Shown here piece by piece: positions 13,795-20,450 of a stretch of DNA of 27,341 nucleotides. The stretch covers positions 1 to 27,341 of the forward strand of contig JBHHWH010000028.1 in the NCBI GenBank assembly GCA_046756405.1, read 5' to 3'. Both the position numbers and the translations under genes were made by a program. The notes below the pieces were generated by a model, which had not been told where the DNA came from, made no database searches, and worked only from the letters and a program-made list of their open reading frames with translations. The DNA is from JBHHWH01 sp046756405 (lineage in GTDB: Bacteria > Actinomycetota > Acidimicrobiia > Spongiisociales > ZC4RG35). Every line of letters begins with the position of its first letter. Within the stretch, counting starts at the first letter, position 1.

Positions 13795-15264
13795 TCAATC
13801 CGACGACACCCTGCGCAACACCATGACGGATTCGTCCCCGTAGACCAGCTCCCAGGCAGGGTCCTCGAGCAAGGCCGAGAAAACTCGAACCGTGCCCCGC
13901 TCTTCGTCACCGGTGACGATGCTGGTGTGGGCGATCACCCACTCCACATCGTCGGCCGGTGGCGGCTCCTCCCCGGGGGCACCCCAGTTCGCCGCTTCGA
14001 ACGGGTTCTCGAAAACGTAGATGCGTTCCCGGTGAGCCATGTGCGGCGCTATCAGCCAGTCCACCGAAACCACCGCGTCATGGGGAACGCGTTCGATCTG
14101 AGCTTGAATAACGTCGGGGTTCGGATCCCGCACCCATGGGTCGCCTCGGTCGGGACTAGGCCACGGGCCGACGGCGAGATTCGCGAACACCGCCGCCCCT
14201 ATCACCCAGCCCAGCAACCATCCCGGAAGGTATCTGTCTCGCGCCAGCCTGCCGGCGCCGATGCAGGTGGCCAGGGCCACCAGTGCCAGGAGGTAGACCG
14301 TGTAGTGATATCTGATCTCTGCCTGGTAGGTGTGACCCGATAGAAGGTTCGCCAGGGTGATCGGCACACCCACCAGCAGAAACTCCGGTGCGGCCAGGCT
14401 GAGGAAGAGGGGCAGGACCATGGCGGCCAAATAGGAGACGCTCCTCGCCGTCGCCATCTCCGCAGCCACTTCGCCGGGCCTGAGCAACACACTCCGAATG
14501 ACCTCATCTAGGGAGCCCCCAAACCGGGCGTACCGGCCGCCGTAGAGCAGCTCCCCTGTCGGCGACAGGCCGGGGAGGACAACGCTGAAACTCAGCCAGG
14601 TCACCAACCCGGCGGCGATGAACGCCCAACCGGCTATACGAGGGGCCTTGAACCGCCAGGCCAGAATCCAGGCCAGGGGAAGAACAACCAAGAAGGCGTC
14701 CTCCTTGACGAGAAGGATGGTGATGAGCAGCACCGTCGCCATCGCGTGACGTCCCGATCGAGCAGCCAGATAGGACCCGAGGATCAGAGGCAGGGCAAAG
14801 ATCTCCGGGTGGAAGCTGTCCCAGGCGTTCCAGCCTGTCGCCGGGTGGAGCAGGTAGGCCACGGCTAAAGCGAGAGCCATGTAATCCCCGAGGCCCTCGC
14901 CCTTAGCGATGCGGAAGACGAGAGGAGCCCCAGCGGCGAGAGCAAGGTTGGTCACGATGATCAGCGCTCGAACATCGGGCCACACCCAGTACAGGGGTGC
15001 CAGGGGAAACATGATGTAGGAGGCGTGGTCGGCGAAGAGATTCAGACCGCGCAGGGTGACGAAGGGGTTCTTGAACCTGGAAAGCAGCCACAACCCTTGA
15101 TCGAAGATGCCCAGATCGAAAGCCTGGGTGCCGAAACCGGCGTGTCGTTTCAGCATCAGGTAGGAGAAGACGGCCACATATACCGCGGTGGCCAGCCACA
15201 TGAGGGTCGAGGCGGTCGGCAGTCGCGGCCGCGTCGGGGAATCAGATGTGGAGATGGCTGTCAT
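13795..15264 (-). CDS. DUF2079 polytopic membrane protein
   Basis: 489 residues with about ten transmembrane helices from residue 21 to about 360 and a soluble C-terminal part (about 370-489) predicted outside the membrane. The motif AFDLGIFDQGLWLLSRF after the first helix, and LNLFADHASYIMFPLAPLYW, are hallmarks of DUF2079, a family resembling GT-C glycosyltransferases; the aspartates of FDLGIFDQ sit where GT-C enzymes keep their catalytic acid. A role in cell-envelope glycosylation is a family-level inference. ATG start with only a weak GGGACC upstream. Same strand as fumC, whose coding region ends upstream elsewhere; a 78-bp gap lies between them. Confidence 0.85.
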   Translation of the reverse strand: MTAISTSDSPTRPRLPTASTLMWLATAVYVAVFSYLMLKRHAGFGTQAFDLGIFDQGLWLLSRFKNPFVTLRGLNLFADHASYIMFPLAPLYWVWPDVRALIIVTNLALAAGAPLVFRIAKGEGLGDYMALALAVAYLLHPATGWNAWDSFHPEIFALPLILGSYLAARSGRHAMATVLLITILLVKEDAFLVVLPLAWILAWRFKAPRIAGWAFIAAGLVTWLSFSVVLPGLSPTGELLYGGRYARFGGSLDEVIRSVLLRPGEVAAEMATARSVSYLAAMVLPLFLSLAAPEFLLVGVPITLANLLSGHTYQAEIRYHYTVYLLALVALATCIGAGRLARDRYLPGWLLGWVIGAAVFANLAVGPWPSPDRGDPWVRDPNPDVIQAQIERVPHDAVVSVDWLIAPHMAHRERIYVFENPFEAANWGAPGEEPPPADDVEWVIAHTSIVTGDEERGTVRVFSALLEDPAWELVYGDESVMVLRRVSSD

Positions 15265-15342
15265 TCGGTCCCGTCAGACTGCGGATCAGCCTACGCAGCC
15301 GACAGCCGAGATCCCGATCGCTGAGGTCTGAGAGTCTGGTGC

Positions 15343-16722
15343 CTACAGCACCCCGCCCTCGGTCATCCGCTTGATGTCCAAGGCCTTGTCCAGCTCCTCT
15401 TCGGTCATCAGCCCGGCCTCGAGGACCAGGTCGCGCACCGAACGTCCGGTGGCCACCGCCTCCTTGGCGATCTTGGCGCCGTTGTCGTAGCCGATGTGGG
15501 GGTTGAGGGCGGTGACGACAATGGCGTTGCGCTCCACCAACTCCCGGGCCCGCTCCACGTTGGCCTCGATGCCGTCGACGCAGCGACCGGCGAAGGTGGC
15601 GGAGGCGTTGGCGAGGAGTGTGATCGACTCCAGGAGGTTGTGGGCAATCACCGGCATCATCACGTTCAGCTCGAAGTTGCCGCTGGCCCCACTCCAAGCG
15701 ATGGTGGCGTCGTTTCCCATCACCTGGGCGGCCACCTGCATCATCATCTCCGACATCACCGGGTTGACCTTCCCCGGCATGATCGAAGAGCCCGGCTGGA
15801 GGGCGGGGATCTTGATCTCGTAGATGCCCGAGGTGGGTCCGGAGCCGAGGAAGCGGATGTCGTTGGCGATCTTGAACAAGGACACGGCGATGGTCTTCAG
15901 CGCACCCGAGGCCATCACCGTCCCGTCCTTGGCCGCCTGGGCTTCGAAATGGTCGTCGGCCTCCCGCAGTGGGTAGCCGGTGCGTTCCGCCATCAGGGCG
16001 ATGGTGCGTTCGGCGAACTCGGCGGGAGCGTTGATCCCGGTGCCTACGGCGGTCCCTCCGAGGGCCAGCTCCTCAAGTTCAGGGAGGACCTTGTTCACCC
16101 GGTCGATCCCCTTCCGCACCTGGGTGGCGAAGCCGCCGAACTCCTGGCCCAGGGTGACCGGGGTGGCGTCCATCAGGTGGGTGCGGCCCGACTTGACCAC
16201 ATCGGCGAACTCGGCGGCCTTGGCTTCGAGGGAGGAAGCGAGCCGGTCGAGGGCTGGGAGCAGGTCCTCCCGGAGGGCGACCACCGCGGACAGGTGGAGG
16301 GCAGTGGGGATCACGTCGTTGGAGGACTGGCCGAAGTTGACGTGGTCGTTGGGGTGGACCCTCTTCCCACCGACGATCTGCGACGCTCGGGCGGCAATCA
16401 CCTCGTTGGCGTTGGTGTTCGTCGAAGTTCCGGAACCGGTCTGGAAGATGTCCAGGGGAAAGTGGGCATCCAGGTCGCCGGCCATCACCTCGTCGGCGGC
16501 CTGACGGATCGCCTCAGCCAGCTCCGGGTCGAGGTTTCCCATCTCCCCCGACACCGTGGCAGCCGAGCCTTTGATCAGGCCCAGGGCCCAGATGAACCGG
16601 CGAGGGAAGCGGTATCCAGAGATGGGGAAGTTGTCCACGGCCCGCTGGGTGGACGCTCCGTAGAGGGCGTCGGCGGGAACTTTGACCTCACCCATCGAAT
16701 CCTTCTCGATTCGGTACTCCAT
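15343..16722 (-). CDS. fumC: Fumarate hydratase, class II
   Basis: TCA-cycle enzyme converting fumarate to malate, 459 residues, full length and cofactor-free. Seen: YGASTQRAVDNF (21-32), substrate motif GSGTSTNTNANEV (96-108), QSSND (132-136), SGRTHLMDATP (178-188) with catalytic-base His182, and the flexible SS-loop GSSIMPGKVNPV (311-322), the fumarase/aspartase signature. SGR-THLMDATP and MEYRIEKDSMG favour fumarase over aspartase, though the two families are close. An AGGAGG ribosome site lies 7 bases before the ATG. It is unlinked to other TCA genes here, apart from the E2/E3 genes 11 kb away. Confidence 0.92.
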   Translation of the reverse strand: MEYRIEKDSMGEVKVPADALYGASTQRAVDNFPISGYRFPRRFIWALGLIKGSAATVSGEMGNLDPELAEAIRQAADEVMAGDLDAHFPLDIFQTGSGTSTNTNANEVIAARASQIVGGKRVHPNDHVNFGQSSNDVIPTALHLSAVVALREDLLPALDRLASSLEAKAAEFADVVKSGRTHLMDATPVTLGQEFGGFATQVRKGIDRVNKVLPELEELALGGTAVGTGINAPAEFAERTIALMAERTGYPLREADDHFEAQAAKDGTVMASGALKTIAVSLFKIANDIRFLGSGPTSGIYEIKIPALQPGSSIMPGKVNPVMSEMMMQVAAQVMGNDATIAWSGASGNFELNVMMPVIAHNLLESITLLANASATFAGRCVDGIEANVERARELVERNAIVVTALNPHIGYDNGAKIAKEAVATGRSVRDLVLEAGLMTEEELDKALDIKRMTEGGVL

Positions 16723-16769
16723 CGTTGGCCTCCTGAAATCCGTTCAGTTGTTGACGCTACCGGGTTCGG

Positions 16770-17852
16770 TCACACAATCAGATCCCGGCGCGACTCGTAG
16801 AGCCGGTCGAGCCGGCCTCTGGTGGGATCATCCCCGTCGACGGCGGGAATGGCCAAGAGGAGAAGGTCCACTAATCCGTGGAAATCGTCCAGGGAGATCT
16901 CCTCTAGGGCAGGGGTGGCGGGACCCCCGCCGGCTTCCACCTCGGCCAGGTTGCCCCGGTTATGCCAGTTACCCAGGGCCAGGCAGAGCCCGGTGGTCTG
17001 ATAGCCGTAGGCGCCGAAGGCGGTGGCCTCGCAGGTTCCTCCGTCCATGAGTCTGCGCTGGTGAGTGAGGCCGGCCTGGCGGGCAGCGTTGGTGAGCCGG
17101 TTCGTCAGATCCGCATCGAAGACGCTGGCCCGGTCACCGGTGCGGATGATCGGCCCGGCTCCGAGGGGGGCGTCGGGGAGGACCCGGGAGGTCTCGATGG
17201 AGAGGATCCGGGCGTTGTCCGGGACCGTCCGGTGCTTGGCGGCGTGGAGGGCGCCGAGGAAACCCACCTCCTCAGCCCGGGTGAGCAAGACCCCGAAGTG
17301 TCGCAGCGCCGGGGTGTGGCGGGCCCGGTCGAGGGCAGCCAGGGCGGCCGCGCAGCCGGCCAGGTCGTCGCAGGCGGGGGCGGCTAGACGACCCTTCGGC
17401 GGTTTGCGCTTACGGAACCGCCACAGCGCGATATCACCCGGTTCGATGGCGCCCGTCGTGGTGATCCGGAGGGTCCCGGTCTGGGTGTCCGGATCGTACG
17501 AGTCCACCCTGGCCTTAGCCCCGTCGGGACGGGAGGTGACCTCCACCGCGGCGTCGGTGAAGTAGGGGGCATCCACTCCCCCGCGGAACTCGAAGGAGGC
17601 TTCTTTGTGGTCGGTTTCGGTGATGACGAAGGCGGGGTGGTCCATGTGGGCCACCGCGATGACCGGGGCGGCCCGCTTGCGTCCCTTCTGGGTGATGAGG
17701 ACGTTTCCCCCCGAGTCGAGGGCGAACCGCAGGTCCGGCCGGCGTCGTGTCCAATGCCGCACCCAGCCCACCACCGCGTCCTCGATCCCGGACGCTGTCG
17801 GCAGCCGTGTCAGCTCCCCCAACCACTTTTCCACAGCCTTCCTGCTCGCCAT
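16770..17852 (-). CDS. M42-family metallopeptidase (FrvX/YsdC-like)
   Basis: About 360 residues. Cobalt/zinc aminopeptidase-like protein of the M42 group. Metal and catalytic residues visible, counting from the farthest possible start: H71 and D73 in AHMDHPAF, the bridging Asp in PACDDLAGCAA (164/165), E196/E197 in RAEEVGFLGA, and a late metal His in ALGNWHN. A GTLRITTTGAIEPGDIALW segment matches the family's inserted domain. It is probably a cytosolic peptidase; the substrate is unknown. The start region reads TTG ATG ATG. An AAAGG site at 17860-17864 is only 1 base from the TTG but 7 from the second ATG, so that ATG is chosen. The ribosome site abuts the duplicated hairpin element. Confidence 0.82.
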   Translation of the reverse strand: MASRKAVEKWLGELTRLPTASGIEDAVVGWVRHWTRRRPDLRFALDSGGNVLITQKGRKRAAPVIAVAHMDHPAFVITETDHKEASFEFRGGVDAPYFTDAAVEVTSRPDGAKARVDSYDPDTQTGTLRITTTGAIEPGDIALWRFRKRKPPKGRLAAPACDDLAGCAAALAALDRARHTPALRHFGVLLTRAEEVGFLGALHAAKHRTVPDNARILSIETSRVLPDAPLGAGPIIRTGDRASVFDADLTNRLTNAARQAGLTHQRRLMDGGTCEATAFGAYGYQTTGLCLALGNWHNRGNLAEVEAGGGPATPALEEISLDDFHGLVDLLLLAIPAVDGDDPTRGRLDRLYESRRDLIV

Positions 17853-17860
17853 CATCAAAC

Positions 17861-17973
17861 CTTTCTGTGCGGGTCTACGGCTCGTTTTGGCCTAAAGACC
17901 CGCACGGAACGTTATCCACAGACTTTCTGTGCGGGTCTACGGCTCGTTTTGGCCTAAAGACCCGCACAGAACG
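17861..17973. repeat. Duplicated 51-bp hairpin element
   Basis: Two direct copies of a 51-bp unit (17861-17911 and 17923-17973) differ at one base and are joined by an 11-bp linker. Each copy is itself an inverted repeat: arms TTCTGTGCGGGTCT and AGACCCGCACAGAA (14 bp; one mismatch, a G·T-type change, in the first copy) around an identical 19-base loop that contains GGC...GCC. The pair fills nearly all of the 125-bp gap between sufC (stop at 17978) and the M42 peptidase start. Neither copy is followed by a T-run. It could be a mobile palindromic (REP/MITE-like) unit, a stem terminator for the suf operon, or a control hairpin in front of the peptidase ribosome site. Confidence 0.9.
17912..17920 (+). 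other. Perfect consensus DnaA box in repeat linker
   Basis: TTATCCACA, identical to the high-affinity E. coli DnaA box, lies in the linker between the two hairpin units. A second consensus match (TTWTNCACA), TTTTCCACA at 17827-17835, lies 85 bp away in the same orientation inside the peptidase gene. No AT-rich unwinding region, dnaA or dnaN is near, so this is not an origin; it may be a DnaA titration site or chance. Confidence 0.4.
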
Positions 17974-17977
17974 GGAT

Positions 17978-18778
17978 TTAGACGTCGAAGGGGGTCTCGG
18001 TGAAGAAGTCGGAGGGCTTTTTCTCGGGCTGTTCGGTGGGGCGTTCCAGGCCGAGGCGCTCCCGCACCGCTTCGTAGCCGCCGTCTTCCAGCTCTTCGGC
18101 GAGTTCGCTGCCGCCGCTGTCGACGATGCGGCCGTCGATCATCACGTGGATGCGGTCCGGGCTCAGGTAGCGGAGGATGCGGCTGTAGTGGGTGATCAGC
18201 ACCACCCCCAGGTCCGGGGAGCGCATCTCCTCCACCGCCTCGGAGACCTGACGCACCGCGTCGATGTCGAGGCCGGAGTCGATCTCATCGAGGAGGGCCA
18301 CCTTCGGCTGAAGCACCGCCACCTGGAAGATCTCGGAGCGTTTCTTCTCCCCCCCGGACAGGTCGGCGTTGAGGGAACGGTCCAAGAAGGCCTCCATGCC
18401 GAAGCGGGCGGCCTCGGTCTCGATCCGCTCCTCCATCTCATCCCGGCTGATCCCCTGCTCCTCCCCGGCTTCGATCAGGAAGTCCCGCAGCCGGACCCCC
18501 GGCACCTCCGTCGGATACTGGAAGCTCTGCAACAGGCCCAGGCGGGCCCGTTCGTCCACCGGCAGGGTCAGCAGCTCCTCCCCGGCCAGCTCCGCCCTCC
18601 CCTCCACGCGGTAGCCCTCTTTTCCGGTGAGGACATGGCACAGGGTCGACTTTCCGGATCCGTTGGGGCCCATGATGGCGTGCACCTCCCCGAAGGGAAC
18701 CTCCAGGTCGAGGCCGTCGAGGATCTGCTTGCTGTCGACGGTGGCGGTGAGGTGGTCCACCTTGAGAGCGGCGGTCAT
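17978..18778 (-). CDS. sufC: Fe-S assembly ATPase SufC, minus-strand copy
   Basis: 266 residues, SufC ATPase of the SufBCD scaffold. Walker A GPNGSGKST (37-45), Q-loop SFQYPTEVPGVRLRDF, signature LSGGE (140-144, LSGGEKKRSE), Walker B VALLDE (160-165), DSGLDIDAVRQVSE, and switch His197. An extra C-terminal tail (about 240-266, PTEQPEKKPSDFFTETPFDV) is absent from the plus-strand SufC. The ATG overlaps the Rieske gene stop in an ATGA. Because it sits with sufD it is the more likely partner of the SufD encoded beside it. The two SufCs share motifs but differ widely elsewhere, so the duplication is not recent. The stop is 5 bases from the duplicated hairpin element. Confidence 0.93.
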   Translation of the reverse strand: MTAALKVDHLTATVDSKQILDGLDLEVPFGEVHAIMGPNGSGKSTLCHVLTGKEGYRVEGRAELAGEELLTLPVDERARLGLLQSFQYPTEVPGVRLRDFLIEAGEEQGISRDEMEERIETEAARFGMEAFLDRSLNADLSGGEKKRSEIFQVAVLQPKVALLDEIDSGLDIDAVRQVSEAVEEMRSPDLGVVLITHYSRILRYLSPDRIHVMIDGRIVDSGGSELAEELEDGGYEAVRERLGLERPTEQPEKKPSDFFTETPFDV

Positions 18779-19086
18779 TGTTCCTCCAGGATCAGGTAGA
18801 CCTTCCCGTCTTCGACGGTGGCCTCATAGGTGGGCACGGGAAGGGTGGCGGGCAAGGAGTGGGGTTTGCCGGTGTTCAGGTCGAATTCGGAGCCGTGGCG
18901 GGGGCACTCCACCATCGTGTCCCAGACCTCCCCTTCGGCGAGGGAGGCTTCGGCGTGGGAGCAGCGGTCGCCGATGGCGTAGACATCGTCGCCGATGCGG
19001 AAGACGGCGACACGGTGCTCCCCCACCGTCACCCGCACGCCACGGTCCCGGGGCAGATCGTCGAGGGCTCTGATCTCCACCTTCAT
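18775..19086 (-). CDS. Rieske-type ferredoxin in the suf cluster
   Basis: 103-residue soluble Rieske [2Fe-2S] protein. Cluster ligands are C42 and H44 (CSH) and C61 and H64 (CPRHG). It resembles the small ferredoxin subunits of aromatic-ring dioxygenases, but no oxygenase is nearby. A gene of this kind between sufD and sufC is common in actinobacterial suf operons, where an electron-transfer role in cluster assembly is assumed rather than proven. Both ends overlap their neighbours by 4 bases (ATGA at each junction), so it is tightly coupled to sufD and sufC. Confidence 0.9.
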   Translation of the reverse strand: MKVEIRALDDLPRDRGVRVTVGEHRVAVFRIGDDVYAIGDRCSHAEASLAEGEVWDTMVECPRHGSEFDLNTGKPHSLPATLPVPTYEATVEDGKVYLILEEQ

Positions 19087-20342
19087 ACCACCCTCCCTTC
19101 TTCCTGGGCGGCGACGAACCGGCCGAACACGACCTCCGAGACCCGGTCGGAGATCTCGTCGATGGGCAGCCGGTCGATGACCTCCTGGAAGAAGCCCTTG
19201 ATGAGAAGTCGCTCCGCCCGAGGCTTGGACAGACCCCGACTCTGGAGGTAGTAGAGCTGGTCCTCCTCCAACGGCCCCACCGAGGAGGCATGACCGCAGA
19301 TCACGTCGTCGCAGAGGATCTCCAGGTTGGGCACCGAATGGGCCTTGGCGTTCTCGGAGAGAACCAGGTTGCGGTTGGTCTCGAAGGTCTGCGTCCGCCG
19401 TGCCTCCTTCTCGATGCGGAGTAGGCCGGTGAACACGCTCTCGGCGCTGTCCTCCACCGCCCCTTTGAGGAAGACGTCCGAGCTGGTGTTACGACCGAAG
19501 TGGTCGATGACCACCCGGTAGTCGAGGGTCTGGTTGTCCTCACCGAAGTAGACCCCGACCATCTCCGAAGAGGAGCCGTCGCCGACCAGGTCGACACCGA
19601 GGTCGAGGCGACCGAGACGTCCGCCCAGGCCTACCTCGCCGATGCGGGAGGTCGAGTCGCGACCCAGGCGGGCTCGCTGGTGGACAACGCAAGTGGCGGC
19701 CTCGTCCATCCCCTGGACGCTCAAGTACCGCAGGATCGCCCCGTCGGCCAGGTCCAGGTCCACTTCGGGGACGGTGAGCAGCTCGGCACCGTCGACGCTG
19801 CGGTAGACAACCAGCACCCTCGCCTCGGCGTGCTCCCCGACCCGCACAGACAGGTGGGGGAAAGAGGCGGTTCCGGGAGCAGTGGCTTGGACTTCTATGA
19901 CCAGGGGTGTCTCCATGATGTGCCCTGCCGGGACATCCACGATCAGGGCATCGGAGGCGAAGGCGGCATGGGCGGCGGCCAGTTTGTTGTGGTCGGGAGG
20001 CACCAGGGTGAAGGGCCGCTCCTCGTCCAGGTCGGCCAGCCGGGCCAGATTCACCGTTGCCGAGTCGGCCTCCACCACTATCCCGTCGACGATCAGGGCC
20101 CGGCCGGCGGTCTCGCCGATGGAACTGAGAAAGGGACCGGAAGGAAGGGGCTCGCCGGGGGAGCCGGCGGGGACGAGATCGGAGAAACGGAGGTCGAAGT
20201 CGACGTAGCGCCAGTCCTCCTCGGCGCCGGTGGGCTCCTCCAGGGAGGCGAACACCTTGTAAGCGGCCTCCATTTGGGAGGCGCGCCAGGCCGGGGTGGC
20301 GGCGGTCACGGTCTTCAAGAGTTCAGAGTCGAAGGCGGTCAA
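19083..20342 (-). CDS. sufD: Fe-S scaffold subunit SufD
   Basis: 419 residues with the SufB/SufD beta-helix core. It is assigned to SufD from length, the N-terminal ATPAWRASQMEAAYKVFASLEEPTGAEEDWRYVD region (W-R-x-T/V-D type) and the C-terminal LEILCDDVICGHASSVGPLEEDQLYYLQSRGLSK segment, in which the conserved His after CG and the YYLQSRG helix match SufD. SufB-specific long N-terminal sequence is missing. SufD pairs with SufB on two SufC subunits for iron entry. The TTG start has GGGAG 5 bases upstream. It heads the sufD-Rieske-sufC run; sufB, normally just upstream in actinobacteria, is replaced by an unrelated hydrolase gene. Confidence 0.9.
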   Translation of the reverse strand: MTAFDSELLKTVTAATPAWRASQMEAAYKVFASLEEPTGAEEDWRYVDFDLRFSDLVPAGSPGEPLPSGPFLSSIGETAGRALIVDGIVVEADSATVNLARLADLDEERPFTLVPPDHNKLAAAHAAFASDALIVDVPAGHIMETPLVIEVQATAPGTASFPHLSVRVGEHAEARVLVVYRSVDGAELLTVPEVDLDLADGAILRYLSVQGMDEAATCVVHQRARLGRDSTSRIGEVGLGGRLGRLDLGVDLVGDGSSSEMVGVYFGEDNQTLDYRVVIDHFGRNTSSDVFLKGAVEDSAESVFTGLLRIEKEARRTQTFETNRNLVLSENAKAHSVPNLEILCDDVICGHASSVGPLEEDQLYYLQSRGLSKPRAERLLIKGFFQEVIDRLPIDEISDRVSEVVFGRFVAAQEEGRVV

Positions 20343-20381
20343 AGGCTCTCCCGTATGCAGTCAGACGATCGTATTTCACCT

Positions 20382-20410
20382 ACCGCCGTAGTGCTAATCA
20401 TCTCGGCGGT
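20382..20410. promoter_or_regulatory. Inverted repeat upstream of sufD
   Basis: ACCGCCG and CGGCGGT (7-bp perfect arms, 15-base spacing) lie in the 108-bp gap between the hydrolase stop and the sufD start. A TANNNT match, TACGAT, lies between the repeat and sufD on the minus strand. The repeat may be an operator or a weak stem terminator; the sequence does not decide between these. Confidence 0.3.
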
Positions 20411-20450
20411 GGCCGCCCCTCATTATGGGACGCAGGCGGCGGAGGGCTGA

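Noticed and set aside
15496..16800. 434-codon plus-strand frame opposite fumC
   Set aside because: Antisense shadow of an intact fumarase; no motif, and Gly/Val/His-rich.
17827..17973. Replication origin
   Set aside because: Only two DnaA-box matches, no AT-rich unwinding region, and no dnaA, dnaN, gyrB, rpmH or parAB genes nearby.
17747..18799. 350-codon plus-strand frame reading through the hairpin element and opposite sufC
   Set aside because: It owes part of its length to the duplicated element, which it reads twice, and is antisense to sufC.
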